DNA from: Collinsella sp.
GTDB lineage: Bacteria; Actinomycetota; Coriobacteriia; Coriobacteriales; Coriobacteriaceae
Assembly: GCA_018382295.1 (NCBI GenBank)
Contig: JAGZQF010000028.1
Coordinates: 1 to 38,489, forward strand
DNA: 38,489 bases
Reading direction: 5' to 3'
In this document: positions 9,073 through 18,296 of the stretch, piece by piece
How the letters are laid out: each line of letters starts with the position of its first letter
Numbering within the stretch: position 1 is the first letter of the stretch
Position numbers and translations under genes: made by a program
Notes under the pieces: generated by a model
Told to the model about the DNA's origin: nothing
Databases searched by the model: none
The model's input: only the letters and a program-made list of their open reading frames with translations

Positions 9073-9980
9073 TACTGTTCCTCCAATGCTGAGGCTCCGC
9101 CGACGATCTCGTTAATCTCGGTCGTGATCGAAGCCTGGCGCACGCGACTATACGTGCGGGTAAGGGTCGAGATGATCGCGGTGGCGTTTTCCGTCGCGGA
9201 GTGCATGGCCTTGCGGCGTGCACCCTGCTCGGCAGCCGCCGAATCGATCAGGGCCTGGTAGATGACCGTCAGGATATAAGACGGCACAAGCTTGCCGAGA
9301 ACATGCTCGGGAGAGGGCACGAACTCGAACGTGGACGAGATGCGCTTAGGGGCGTCGGTCTCGTTCTTACGCGGACCGTGGGCCATAGCGATCATCTCGG
9401 GGTCGAGCGGCAACAGATGCTCGACGCGAAGCTCCTGATCCACGCGGTTCTTGGCGTGGTGGTAGACAAGCTCGACACGGTCAAGCTCACCGGCACGATA
9501 CGCATCGCAGATATGAGAGGAGATCATGCGGGCCTGATTGAAATCGGGCTCAGAGGAGTTGCCCTCAAAGTGCATGACGACGTTTGCGCGGTCACGGAAA
9601 TACGTGGCCGGCTTACGCCCGCACGCGATGATCTCGCACTCGATGCCGTCGTTCGCCCAAGAAGCGGCGAGCTTTTCGGCCGTGCGCTCCACCGTCGTAT
9701 TGAAACCGCCGGCAAGGCCGCGGTCCGAGGCAATAACGACAATCAGGCCATGCTTGACGTTCTCATGCTTCTGCAGCATGGGATCGGTGCCCGAACAGGA
9801 AGCGTCGCCGGCGACCGTCAACATGACGTCGGTCAGCGCCTCCTTATAGGGCTCGGCCTGCTTGGAGCGATCGAGGGCACGACGGATCTTGGCCGTAGAG
9901 ACCATCTCCATCGTGCGCGTGATCTGCTTGGTCGTGGTAACCGAGGAGATTCGCTTCTTAATGTCGCGAAGGTTGGCCAT
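9072..9980 (-). CDS. atpG: F-type ATP synthase gamma subunit
   Basis: A 302-residue rotor-shaft subunit. The N-terminal MANLRDIKKRISSV and the C-terminal helix with ITTEINEIVGGA are the typical ends that form the coiled coil inside the alpha3beta3 ring. The central Rossmann-like region includes SDRGLAGGFN. It starts 5 nt after the atpA stop and is coupled to atpD by a one-base overlap. Confidence 0.97.
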
Positions 9981-9985
9981 GGGGC

Positions 9986-11584
9986 TTAGTTCTCCTCTGA
10001 TCCAGAAACATCCGAATGGTGCTTGGCCATGAACTGCTGCTTGAAGTCGCCGATGACGCGCAAGAGCTCAGCCTTGGTGTCATCATCGATCTTCTTGGCG
10101 CGAACCTTGTCGAGCAGCGAGCCAAAGCCATTGTCCATGTACTCGATGAGCTCGGCACGGAAAGGCAGCACGTCGGCGATCTCCAGGTCATCCAGGAAGC
10201 CCTCGTTGCCAGCGAACAGCGTAACGATCTGCTCGCCAACCTCAAACGGCTTGTAGCGCGGCTGCTTCAGGAGCTCGGTCATGCGGGCACCATGGGTCAG
10301 CTGCTTCTGAGTAGCCTCGTCGAGGTCGGAGCCGAACTGCGTAAAGCCGGCGAGCTCCTGGTACGAAGCGAGGTCCAGACGGAGGTTGCCGGCGACCTGC
10401 TTCATAGCCTTGGTCTGCGCGTCGCCACCGACGCGGGACACGGAAATGCCCACGTCGACTGCCGGGCGCTGGCCCTGGAAGAAGAGCTCGGACTGCAGGT
10501 AGATCTGACCATCAGTAATGGAAATGACGTTGGTCGGAATGTAGGCCGAGACGTCGCCGTCCTGGGTCTCGATGATCGGCAGAGCCGTCATGGAGCCATA
10601 ACCGTTCTTCTTGGACATCTTGACGGCACGCTCGAGCAGACGAGAGTGCAGGTAGAAGATGTCACCAGGATAGGCCTCGCGTCCGGGCGGACGATGCAGC
10701 GTCAGCGACATCTGACGGTAGGCCACAGCCTGCTTGGACAGGTCATCGTAGATGACGAGCACGTGGCCGCCGGGGTTGGTCTCGCTGGCGGGCTTGCCGT
10801 CCTCGCCGTTGTACATGAAGAACTCGCCGATAGCGGCACCGGCCATAGGCGCGATGTACTGCATAGGGGCGGAATCGGCAGCGGTGGCCGAAACGATGAT
10901 GGTGTAGTCGAGCGCACCGTGCTGAGCGAGGGTCTCGCGGATGTTGGCAACCGTGGAGGCCTTCTGGCCGATGGCGACATAGATGCAGACCATGCCCTTG
11001 CCGCGCTGGTTGAGGATAGCGTCGATGGCAATGGCGGTCTTACCGGTCTTACGGTCGCCGATGATGAGCTCTCGCTGACCGCGACCAATAGGCACCATGG
11101 AGTCGATGGCCAACAGGCCGGTCTGAACCGGCTCGCACACCGGGGTACGGTCGATGACGCCGGGGGCCTTGAACTCAATGGGACGACGGTGCGTGGCGAC
11201 GATGTCGCCCAGGCCGTCGATGGGCTGGCCGAGCGGATTGACGACGCGGCCGAGCATGGCGCGGCTCACGGGGATATCCATAATGCGGCCAGTGGTGCGG
11301 CACTCGTCGCCTTCCTTGATGGAGTCGACGGCACCAAACAGAACGGCGCCGACCTCGTCACGGTCAAGGTTCTGGGCAAGGCCGAAGACGGTCTCACCGG
11401 TATCGGAGCTCTTGAACTCCAGAAGCTCGCCTGCCATGGCGCTCTTGAGGCCGGAGACGCGCGCGATGCCGTCGCCTACCTCGTCGACCGTTGAAACCTC
11501 ATGCGTATCGACCGTCGCGGAGAGGCTCGTGAGCTGCTCCTGCAGTTTCTTGGCGATATCCTGGGCATTGAGGGTTTCGGACAT
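9986..11584 (-). CDS. atpA: F-type ATP synthase alpha subunit
   Basis: A 532-residue F1 subunit with the P-loop GDRKTGKT at 176-183 and the arginine-finger region GISVSRVGG. These non-catalytic nucleotide sites alternate with beta subunits in the F1 head. It overlaps atpH by one base (TAATG) and has its own ribosome-binding site, GGAGGTGAAG. Length and motifs are ordinary for an actinobacterial enzyme. Confidence 0.98.
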   Translation of the reverse strand: MSETLNAQDIAKKLQEQLTSLSATVDTHEVSTVDEVGDGIARVSGLKSAMAGELLEFKSSDTGETVFGLAQNLDRDEVGAVLFGAVDSIKEGDECRTTGRIMDIPVSRAMLGRVVNPLGQPIDGLGDIVATHRRPIEFKAPGVIDRTPVCEPVQTGLLAIDSMVPIGRGQRELIIGDRKTGKTAIAIDAILNQRGKGMVCIYVAIGQKASTVANIRETLAQHGALDYTIIVSATAADSAPMQYIAPMAGAAIGEFFMYNGEDGKPASETNPGGHVLVIYDDLSKQAVAYRQMSLTLHRPPGREAYPGDIFYLHSRLLERAVKMSKKNGYGSMTALPIIETQDGDVSAYIPTNVISITDGQIYLQSELFFQGQRPAVDVGISVSRVGGDAQTKAMKQVAGNLRLDLASYQELAGFTQFGSDLDEATQKQLTHGARMTELLKQPRYKPFEVGEQIVTLFAGNEGFLDDLEIADVLPFRAELIEYMDNGFGSLLDKVRAKKIDDDTKAELLRVIGDFKQQFMAKHHSDVSGSEEN

Positions 11585-12060
11585 TAGGCTTCACCTCCGT
11601 ACGAATTAGCAGAGTTTGCGAGGGTCTCCTGCGCGATGCGCAGCTGCGTCTTGACGGAGATGTCACGACGCTCGCCGCGGGCCTCGAGCACCAGGCCGCC
11701 CACGATAGACGGGTCGACCTGCTCGATAAGGAATACCTTGCGGCCGAAGTCCTGCTCGCATTTCTTAGTGATGGTTTGACGCAGCTCGTCGTCGAGCGGG
11801 ATCGCCGTGGTGACGGTCACGCCCACTACATCCTCGTCTTCCTCGGCTACATACTTAAAGGCAGCTGCCACCTTGGGAAGAAGGTCGAGCTGGTCGCGCT
11901 TGGACATGGTGTCGAGCACGGCGATGATCTCGGGGCTGGCGCTAGCCAGACGCTCGATCATCTCGAGGTCCTCGAACACATGGTTCTCGGCCTTGGCGGC
12001 TTCCAAAAGGGAGCGCGCGTAGGTCTCGAGCACCTTGTCCTGATAGCGGCTAGTCGGCAT
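11584..12060 (-). CDS. atpH: F-type ATP synthase delta subunit
   Basis: A 158-residue protein, slightly shorter than the usual 175-180. The N-terminal helical domain binds the top of F1 (YARSLLEAAKAE). The C-terminal region with DPSIVGGLVLEARGE is the most conserved family signature and contacts subunit b. It overlaps the end of atpF by 11 nt and shares one base with atpA. Together with the b subunit it forms the peripheral stalk. Confidence 0.94.
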   Translation of the reverse strand: MPTSRYQDKVLETYARSLLEAAKAENHVFEDLEMIERLASASPEIIAVLDTMSKRDQLDLLPKVAAAFKYVAEEDEDVVGVTVTTAIPLDDELRQTITKKCEQDFGRKVFLIEQVDPSIVGGLVLEARGERRDISVKTQLRIAQETLANSANSYGGEA

Positions 12061-12652
12061 TCAGGCTACCTGCTTCCTGGATGTAGCGCTCGATGAGCTT
12101 CTTCTGCTCGCCCTCGTCCTCGAGTGCCTCGCCCACGATCTTGGTGGCGACGGCAACGGACAGGTCGGCGATGGAGCTCGCGGCACCGGCGTAAATGGAC
12201 TTGCGCTCGTCCTCGACGGTCGTATGGGCCTTGGCGATAATCTCCTCGGCCTCCTTGTGAGCAGCCTCGATAATACGGGCGCGCTCGGACTCGGCGTCCT
12301 TACGGGCCTCGAGAACGATGTCGGCAGCCTGACGACGGGCGTCGGTGACGATCGAGTCGGACTCAGCGCGCTTGGCGATGGCCTCCTGCTTGGTCTTCTC
12401 GGCCTCGTCGAGGCTCTCCTCGATCTTCTTGCCGCGCTCCTCCATGGTTTTCATGATGCCCGGCAGGGCGACCTTGGCCAGCACGATCCAGATGATCAGG
12501 AAGGCGATAAGCGCCGGGATGAACTCCGCCATCTTAGGGATGAGGATGTCCGCACCGGCAGCGCCGTCCTCGGCGAACGCGGAAACCGGCATGAGCAGCG
12601 CGGCCGCGGACGCGGAGAGTGCGATCGCGCTCTTCTGGAATGAAAGATTCAT
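12050..12652 (-). CDS. atpF: F-type ATP synthase b subunit with signal-peptide-like N-terminus
   Basis: A 200-residue stator subunit. The usual single membrane helix (PALIAFLIIWIVLAKVALP, about residues 45-64) is followed by a long charged coiled coil to about residue 170. Before the helix is an additional N-terminal stretch with a short basic start, a hydrophobic run rich in Ala/Ser/Leu and an AFA-ED junction at about residues 27-28. This looks like a cleavable signal peptide or an extra helix. Minimal b subunits lack it, though some actinobacterial ones have extensions. It starts 15 nt after atpE and overlaps atpH. Confidence 0.93.
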   Translation of the reverse strand: MNLSFQKSAIALSASAAALLMPVSAFAEDGAAGADILIPKMAEFIPALIAFLIIWIVLAKVALPGIMKTMEERGKKIEESLDEAEKTKQEAIAKRAESDSIVTDARRQAADIVLEARKDAESERARIIEAAHKEAEEIIAKAHTTVEDERKSIYAGAASSIADLSVAVATKIVGEALEDEGEQKKLIERYIQEAGSLNAD

Positions 12653-12667
12653 ACTTGACGCTCCGTG

Positions 12668-12862
12668 CTATTTAACGATCAGCGCGACAACGAAGCCGAT
12701 CAGAGCCAGAGCCTCGCCGAAGGCGGAGCCCATGATGAAGACGGTGAACACGCGGCCCTGGACCTCAGGCTGACGGGCCATAGCACCCGTAGCACCCAGA
12801 GCAGACAGGCCGATAGCAAGACCAGCGCCGATAACACCGAGACCGTAACCGATAACTCCCAC
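12668..12862 (-). CDS. atpE: F-type ATP synthase c subunit (proteolipid ring)
   Basis: A 64-residue hairpin of two membrane helices joined by the polar loop ARQPE (residues 29-33). The ion-binding carboxylate is Glu50, in GSAFGEAL. The residue after it is Ala rather than Ser/Thr, so the clear sodium-binding signature is absent and proton coupling is more likely. The protein is short for the family (usually 70-90), mainly at the N-terminus. The start is a GTG with an excellent ribosome-binding site, AAAGGAGG, 4 nt upstream, suited to the high copy number needed for the ring. Confidence 0.93.
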   Translation of the reverse strand: MGVIGYGLGVIGAGLAIGLSALGATGAMARQPEVQGRVFTVFIMGSAFGEALALIGFVVALIVK

Positions 12863-12986
12863 GATTCCTCCTTTGTCGTGCGTGTCTTATTTCACGCAGG
12901 ATAACCTTTTTATAACTGCCGGGCTCCATGGGTACGGGCACCGGCGGTTTAACGAATTGCCTTACCTTTAAGGCGCGAACGGAAGA

Positions 12987-13790
12987 TTACTCCTCCTCCG
13001 CGACCTCCTCTGCCTCGGAGACATACACGGCGGTAAGGACCGTGAAGACGTAAGCCTGGATGGCGCCGACCACAAGCTCGATCGCATAGATCAGGATGAG
13101 GATGGCAAGCCAGGCCAGCGAAGGCAGGGCGCCGACGGCGTGGGCCGCGGAAACCTGCTGAAGCAGCGGCTGCATGAACATGCTCGCCATGATGGCGAAC
13201 GAGCCCATGACCACGTGTCCTGCGAACATGTTGCAGAACAGACGGACGGCGAGCGTGATGAGGCGCAGGAAGGTCGAGAAAAGCTCGACGACCCACACAA
13301 GCACGTTCATCGGGAAGCTCACGCCCTGCGGGGCGAGGCTCTTGATGTAGCCGATCACGCCGTGAGCCTTGCATCCGTAGTAGATGAAGTACACGAAGGC
13401 GAAGATGGCGAGCGCGGCGGTGGAGCCGATTGCGCCGGTGCCGGGCTTCATTCCCGGGATCAGGCCGATCATGTTATTGATCAGGATGAACAGGAAAAGC
13501 GAGCACAGGAACGGGAAGTGCTTCTTCCAGTTCTCACCCACGACGCCCTTGCCGATATCGTTCTCGACGTACTCGATGATGTACTCGAAACCGTTGACGA
13601 AGAAGCCCTTGGGAACCAGGGTCTGCTTCTTCTTGAACACGGCCAGGACGATCAGGAGCACGATCGTGGAGACGATCAGCCAAAACGAGTACTGCGTGAT
13701 GCCGCAGCTCAGATCGCCCACGACAGGGGTGGAGCTGAACTCGCTGACCAGATGATTAATCTCATCAGGCAGCTTTTCAAAAATTTCCAC
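12987..13790 (-). CDS. atpB: F-type ATP synthase a subunit
   Basis: A 267-residue integral membrane subunit that forms the proton half-channels against the c ring. The signature helix reads LAVRLFCNMFAGH and holds the essential arginine. About five or six hydrophobic helices are visible. The last segment, ELVVGAIQAYVFTVLTAVYV, is the other conserved channel helix. It begins 3 nt after the small AtpI-like gene; a 124-nt spacer separates it from atpE. Confidence 0.96.
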   Translation of the reverse strand: MEIFEKLPDEINHLVSEFSSTPVVGDLSCGITQYSFWLIVSTIVLLIVLAVFKKKQTLVPKGFFVNGFEYIIEYVENDIGKGVVGENWKKHFPFLCSLFLFILINNMIGLIPGMKPGTGAIGSTAALAIFAFVYFIYYGCKAHGVIGYIKSLAPQGVSFPMNVLVWVVELFSTFLRLITLAVRLFCNMFAGHVVMGSFAIMASMFMQPLLQQVSAAHAVGALPSLAWLAILILIYAIELVVGAIQAYVFTVLTAVYVSEAEEVAEEE

Positions 13791-13793
13791 GAC

Positions 13794-14105
13794 TTACCTT
13801 TCGACCTCATGAGGATCTCGCAGCGCCTTGGCGACGCGAACCGTGCAGGCGGCCATAAAGACCACGAAGCCGATCGCCTCGCCCAGGAGGAACATGCGAA
13901 ATGCCTCTCCGAACAACGCAAACACAACCAAGGTAAAGACGAGCAGGGCGACTGCCGAGACCGCCAGACTCACCATGCCCTTGAGCATGTCCGCATTCTG
14001 TTTATCGTCAAGAACCGGCTTGAGCGTAAAAACAAAGGGAAGGAAGGCAATTGCGCCCGCGATGGCGCCTGCAACGATAGCGAGCAGATCGGCTATCTGA
14101 AACAC
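13794..14105 (-). CDS. AtpI-like small membrane protein at the head of the atp operon
   Basis: With the GTG at 14105 the product has 103 residues and three or four hydrophobic helices, separated by KPVLDDKQ and ending in RVAKALRDPHEVER. The position directly before atpB is that of ATP synthase subunit I, which in other bacteria helps assemble the c ring or imports magnesium. Sequence similarity is not obvious, so the name rests on position and topology. The open frame continues upstream to a TTG at 14180, but that codon lies beyond the promoter at 14167-14194. The GTG at 14105 has GAGG 6 nt upstream, so it is the better start. Confidence 0.7.
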   Translation of the reverse strand: MFQIADLLAIVAGAIAGAIAFLPFVFTLKPVLDDKQNADMLKGMVSLAVSAVALLVFTLVVFALFGEAFRMFLLGEAIGFVVFMAACTVRVAKALRDPHEVER

Positions 14106-14166
14106 TGGCTTCCTCGCTTTCCTTTTTAACGCCTCACAGCACAGTCCCAGCCAAACATTGGTGACT

Positions 14167-14194
14167 ATTGTACGAGCCAATCGCTAAAGTACAA
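14167..14194 (-). promoter_or_regulatory. Promoter of the atp operon
   Basis: On the minus strand the -35 is TTGTAC (14194-14189) and the -10 is TACAAT (14172-14167), with a 16-nt spacer. The predicted transcript would start near 14160, about 55 nt before the GTG start of the first gene. The rest of the 14106-14385 gap shows no gene. Confidence 0.65.
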
Positions 14195-14385
14195 CCGTAA
14201 AACAAACGGTTAATACGCACCTGTACGTTTTCTTAAGGCCTTCTTTATGCCGCAGGTACGGTAATACGTTTTTTCGAACCCCTCAGCGCAAAACGTCCGT
14301 TAACAGAAGTGCGCGTGGACGACTTTTGCTCGCCCGCGCGCACCATTTCTTCGTATTTGTGACCGTAGCCGACAAGGCCCAACGA

Positions 14386-15033
14386 CTAGAGCGTACCGTA
14401 GATGCGGTCGCCGGCGTCGCCCAGGCCGGGAACGATGTAGGCGGCCTCGTTGAGATGGTCATCGATGGCGCACGTATAAATATGTACGTCGGGATCCTTT
14501 TCGGTCAGTGACTTGAGGCCCTCGGGCGCGGCGACGATGCACAGCATGCGGATATCCTTGACACCGCGCTCGCGCAGGTAGCTGATGGCCATCTCGGCCG
14601 AACCGCCCGTGGCGAGCATGGGGTCGACAACCAGGCAGATACGCTGGTCGATATCCTTGGGCATCTTGCAGTAATACTCATGCGGCTCGTGAGTAACCTC
14701 GTCGCGCTCCATACCGATGTGGCCCACGCGAGCGGAGGGTACCAAGTCGAGGATGCCATCGACCATGCCAAGGCCTGCGCGCAGGATGGGAACGATGGCG
14801 AGCTTCTTGCCGGCAAGCTGCTTAAACGTGGCGGTGGTGATGGGAGTCTCGACCTCGACGTCTTCCATGGGCAGGTCGCGCATGGCCTCGTAGCCGTCAA
14901 AGAGCGCAAGCTCGCGCACGAGCTGGCGGAACTGGTTGGTGCCAGTGCTCTTGTCGCGCAAGATCGACAGCTTGTGCTGGACGAGTGGATGGTCGACAAG
15001 CGTCACACGGGACGTATCGTAGGTGACGGTCAT
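14386..15033 (-). CDS. upp: Uracil phosphoribosyltransferase
   Basis: The 215-residue enzyme converts uracil and PRPP to UMP in pyrimidine salvage. The PRPP loop is VVDPMLATGGSA (residues 135-146), and PILRAGLGM with the C-terminal YIVPGLGDAGDR are typical of Upp. The ATG at 15033 follows AAAGGGG. It lies between glpK and the atp operon, in the same direction, with a 122-nt gap upstream in which I see no clear promoter. Confidence 0.97.
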   Translation of the reverse strand: MTVTYDTSRVTLVDHPLVQHKLSILRDKSTGTNQFRQLVRELALFDGYEAMRDLPMEDVEVETPITTATFKQLAGKKLAIVPILRAGLGMVDGILDLVPSARVGHIGMERDEVTHEPHEYYCKMPKDIDQRICLVVDPMLATGGSAEMAISYLRERGVKDIRMLCIVAAPEGLKSLTEKDPDVHIYTCAIDDHLNEAAYIVPGLGDAGDRIYGTL

Positions 15034-15155
15034 GGGTTGATGCCCCTTTCATTGCGGCCGGAAGAAGGCCTTGCTGACAAGACGCATGGCGACGTTGTTG
15101 CCTAGCGCCGTGCATAAGTTTAACGGTTTGTTGTATCGAGCAGCTCGTCGCAACC

Positions 15156-16697
15156 CTACTGAGCGGTGTTGAGCGAACGCTTGACGGCATCACGCCAACC
15201 AGCGAGGTTGCTCTCACGGCGCTCGGCGGACATGTGAGGATGGAAGACTTTGACGATCTGAGCGTTTTGCTCCAGCTCCTCCAAATCCTCCCAATAGCCG
15301 ACAGCAAGGCCCGCCAAGTACGCGGCGCCGATCGCCGTGGTCTCCACCGTCTCGCACTGCAGCACGGGGATATCCAGCAGATCGGCCTGGAATTGCATGA
15401 TGAACTCGTTGCGCGAGGCACCGCCATCGACGGACAGGCGCTCAATCGAAAGTCCCACGTCCTGCTCCATGGCGCGTAGCACGTCATAACTCTGGTAGGC
15501 CATGGACTCGCAGGCCGCACGTACAATGGTCGCGCGACTCGAGGCGCCGGTCAGGCCGCACACGATACCGCGAGCACGCGGGTCCCACCAGGGAGCGCCC
15601 AGGCCTGCGAAGGCGGGGACGAAGTAGCAGCCCTCGTTGTCGCTGATCGAAGTGGCGAGTTGCGCGGACTCACTCACGCTCGAGATGATGCCCATGTTGT
15701 TGCGCAGCCAGTTCATGGTTGAGCCGGCGGCGAAGATAGAACCCTCGAGCGCATAGCTGATTTTGCCGTCCGCGGCGATACCGATCGTGGAGACCAGACC
15801 GTTCTTGGATTCGACGATCTCGTCGCCGGTGTTCATGAGCATAAAGCAACCCGTGCCATAGGTGTTTTTGGTCTGGCCGGGATGGAAGCAGCAGTGGCCG
15901 AACAGCGACGCCTGCTGGTCGCCCGCCACGCCCATGATGGGTGGCATGTTGGTCATGATGTCGCTCGCGACGCGGCCGTAGTCGCCCGAGCTCCAACGAA
16001 CCTCGGGCATCATGGAACGTGGGACGTCGAAAAGCGCCAGCAGATCGTCGTCCCAATCGAGCGCATGGATATTAAAGAGCGCGGTGCGGCTGGCATTGGT
16101 GTAGTCGGTGGCAAAGACCTGACCGCCGGTGAGGTTGTAGATGAGCCAGGTGTCGATGGTGCCGAACATGAGGTCGCCCGCCGCCGCGCTCTCACGCGCA
16201 CCGTCGACGTTATCGAGAATCCACTGCACCTTGGAGGCCGAGAAATACGGGTCGAGCGTAAGCCCCGTGCGGGAGCGCACCAGCTCTTCTGCGCCCTGCT
16301 CAACCAGCTCGTCGATCAGAGGTGCGGTGCGACGGCATTGCCACACGATGGCGTTATAGATGGGTTGGCCGCTTATGCGGTCCCACACCACCGTGGTCTC
16401 GCGCTGGTTGGAGATACCGATGGCGGCGATGCGGTCAGAATGGATGCCGCTCTTAAACTGAACCTCCATCATCACGCCGATCTGGCTGGCAAGCACCTCC
16501 GTGGGATCCTGCTCCACCCAGCCGGGGCGCGGGAAGCTGGTTTTGACGCTACGGCGCGCCTGGGCGACGATGCAGCCGTACTCGTCGACGATGGTCGCGA
16601 GTACCGAGGTGGTGCCGCAGTCGAGCGCCATGATGTAGGAACCGCCAAAGCTAAACGAGGCGTCTTCCATACCCAGGCTACCTAGATTCAACGACAT
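15156..16697 (-). CDS. glpK: Glycerol kinase
   Basis: A 513-residue FGGY-family kinase that makes sn-glycerol 3-phosphate from glycerol and ATP. Family motifs are present: PGWVEQDP, SNQRETTVVWDR, YTNASRTALFN (substrate site), GDQQASLFG, TKNTYGTGCF, AFAGLGAPWWD and VDGGASRNEFIMQFQADLL. The phosphate-1 loop reads ALDCGTTSV where ALDQGTTS is usual, a Gln-to-Cys change. About 20 extra residues precede the common start. The upstream ATG at 16697 has AAAGGTG and is preferred, but the ATG at codon 10 is possible. It follows tsaC by 13 nt, so the two are likely cotranscribed. No glycerol facilitator or dehydrogenase is nearby. Confidence 0.94.
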   Translation of the reverse strand: MSLNLGSLGMEDASFSFGGSYIMALDCGTTSVLATIVDEYGCIVAQARRSVKTSFPRPGWVEQDPTEVLASQIGVMMEVQFKSGIHSDRIAAIGISNQRETTVVWDRISGQPIYNAIVWQCRRTAPLIDELVEQGAEELVRSRTGLTLDPYFSASKVQWILDNVDGARESAAAGDLMFGTIDTWLIYNLTGGQVFATDYTNASRTALFNIHALDWDDDLLALFDVPRSMMPEVRWSSGDYGRVASDIMTNMPPIMGVAGDQQASLFGHCCFHPGQTKNTYGTGCFMLMNTGDEIVESKNGLVSTIGIAADGKISYALEGSIFAAGSTMNWLRNNMGIISSVSESAQLATSISDNEGCYFVPAFAGLGAPWWDPRARGIVCGLTGASSRATIVRAACESMAYQSYDVLRAMEQDVGLSIERLSVDGGASRNEFIMQFQADLLDIPVLQCETVETTAIGAAYLAGLAVGYWEDLEELEQNAQIVKVFHPHMSAERRESNLAGWRDAVKRSLNTAQ

Positions 16698-16710
16698 CGC
16701 TTACACCTTT

Positions 16711-17454
16711 CTATTGCATCGGGTCGGACAGGACCCGTTCGATCTCTGATGCGGGAAGCGCGCCTTGGCGCAGGATCTGGAGCTCGCCGTGCTGAAACGA
16801 CACGATGGTTGAGGCGTCGCGACACGGGGTCTCACCGGCGTCGACGGCCACATCGACCCCCTTCAGGATGCGCTCCTCCACCGTGACAAAACTTGCCGGC
16901 GCGGGCGCGCCATGCGTGTTGGCGCTGGTGCAGGCAAGGGGGCTACCGCAGGCGCGGATGAGCGCCTGCACCACGGGCGAGGCCGAAGCGCGAAGTGCCA
17001 CCGTGTCGTCGGCGGCGCGCATAAAGGTCGGCACGCAGGGGGCCGCCTTGACCACGATAGTCAGGGCGCCCGGCCAGCATCGTCGGGCGAGCACGCGGGC
17101 CTCGTTAGGGATATCCACGCCATAGCGGTCGAGTGCCTCGGCATCATCGACCAGCCAGGCAACCGTTTGGGTGAGCTCGCGCTGCTTGAGGGTAAAGATG
17201 CGACGGTAGCCGGTACCGAGTGCGGGGACCGCGGCGCCGTTGACGGTGGCCTGCGGATCGCGCGGCCACGGCAGAGGTTCACTTGTATCTTGTGGAACGG
17301 CATCCGAGAAGGCGTTGACCGCCACGGCGACACCGTAGACCGTCTCGGTTGGAATAAGCGCCAGGCCGCCGCGACCGAGTAGCTCGGCCGTGCGCTCGAC
17401 TGCAAGCCGATGTGGCTCGCGCGCTCCCTCGTATACCCGATAGACCGTCTGCAT
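16711..17454 (-). CDS. tsaC: L-threonylcarbamoyladenylate synthase (TsaC/Sua5/YrdC family)
   Basis: A 247-residue protein that would make threonylcarbamoyl-AMP from threonine, bicarbonate and ATP, the first step of t6A37 tRNA modification. The PTETVYG loop is at residues 35-41; KQREL, WPGALTIVV and the SAN motif CTSANTHG are also in place. A proline-rich insert of about 25-30 residues follows PTETVYG, before the IFTLKQR segment, where other YrdC domains are compact. It has no C-terminal Sua5 domain. It stands near prmC and prfA, a common actinobacterial association, but the HigBA-like pair is interposed here. Confidence 0.9.
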   Translation of the reverse strand: MQTVYRVYEGAREPHRLAVERTAELLGRGGLALIPTETVYGVAVAVNAFSDAVPQDTSEPLPWPRDPQATVNGAAVPALGTGYRRIFTLKQRELTQTVAWLVDDAEALDRYGVDIPNEARVLARRCWPGALTIVVKAAPCVPTFMRAADDTVALRASASPVVQALIRACGSPLACTSANTHGAPAPASFVTVEERILKGVDVAVDAGETPCRDASTIVSFQHGELQILRQGALPASEIERVLSDPMQ

Positions 17455-17602
17455 GTGTATGCCAGCCCCTTACGCTCTGGTGCAAGTTTGTTTACTGTGG
17501 GGCATTCTCGCACGAAACGTTCAACCTATTTGCCCAGAGCGCATGTTGGTTTGGTGAGCGGCTCTAGTAGTCGGTGAAAGTGAGGGGGTTAATTGAAGAT
17601 TA

Positions 17603-17905
17603 TTAGCGCGCAAGCGTAACGGTACGATCGGGAAACTCGATGCTTGCAACCAGTTTTCCGCCGAGGCTCTCTGCGTACCTGCTCAGCGTGTCAAGCCTCA
17701 TCGAACCCAATTCCCCACGCTCGAGCTCGGATACGCGTTTTTGAGAAACGCCCATCGATTGGGCGACCGACGCCTGTGTTAGATCTTTTAGCCTGCGAAT
17801 CTGAGCAAGCTTATAGGCTTCGATACGATCGCGAGTCCTCTCCTGCTCGGCGGTAATGGAGTCGCGTGTTATCCCGCGAGATTCCATATACTCATGCAGT
17901 TCCAT
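17603..17905 (-). CDS. XRE-family antitoxin (HigA-like)
   Basis: A 100-residue DNA-binding protein with a helix-turn-helix at about residues 40-75 (LTQASVAQSMGVSQKRVSELERG). It is the second gene of a toxin-first pair, overlapping the toxin by 14 nt, which is the HigB-HigA order. The antitoxin is expected to bind the toxin and repress the shared promoter, and a palindrome fitting that role lies at 18297-18311. A ribosome-binding site, GGAGG, is placed 10 nt before the ATG, inside the toxin gene. A solitary XRE regulator is less likely given the partner. Confidence 0.85.
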   Translation of the reverse strand: MELHEYMESRGITRDSITAEQERTRDRIEAYKLAQIRRLKDLTQASVAQSMGVSQKRVSELERGELGSMRLDTLSRYAESLGGKLVASIEFPDRTVTLAR

Positions 17906-18287
17906 CTCGATCGAGCCTCCTTACGTGGCGACGGTATATTTGCTCGGCCTTTGGAATGTTGATCGCATACCAGCCGTTCCATTTTGCCCTTGACGATCCC
18001 GCTCGCGACTTATCACCCGCCAATAGCAATACCGCCTGGCGCTTGGGGTCAAAGGCGAAGAGGATGCGGATCACCTGCCCACCACATGAAGTCACTCTCA
18101 GCTCCTTTAAATGATGAAGCTTCGAGCCCTTGACACGGTCAACCAGTGGACGACCAAGGCTGGGACCTTCCTTCTCGAGCACCAAAAGGTCTGCATAAAT
18201 CTGCTTCAGCGTAGCTTCATCCTGCTCATCAAGCCAAGGTTCAATGTAATCAAGCACGATACGGTACCGATGCAGCTGATTTGACAT
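17892..18287 (-). CDS. RelE/HigB-superfamily toxin (phage Gp49-like)
   Basis: A 131-residue basic protein resembling the Gp49-like/DUF891 branch of the RelE superfamily, whose members cleave mRNA on the ribosome. The pattern of a conserved Lys/Leu helix, then LKELRV...IRILFAFDP and a late LLAGDKSR strand is typical of this fold. The start has AAGGAGAAAGG just upstream. It is first in its operon and overlaps the antitoxin gene. No biochemical residue can be asserted beyond the family pattern. The pair sits between prmC and tsaC, genes that are often adjacent in relatives, so it looks like an insertion. Confidence 0.83.
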   Translation of the reverse strand: MSNQLHRYRIVLDYIEPWLDEQDEATLKQIYADLLVLEKEGPSLGRPLVDRVKGSKLHHLKELRVTSCGGQVIRILFAFDPKRQAVLLLAGDKSRAGSSRAKWNGWYAINIPKAEQIYRRHVRRLDRDGTA

Positions 18288-18296
18288 ACCTTTCTC

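Noticed and set aside
10016..11494. 492-codon open frame opposite atpA
   Set aside because: Shadow of atpA caused by codon bias.
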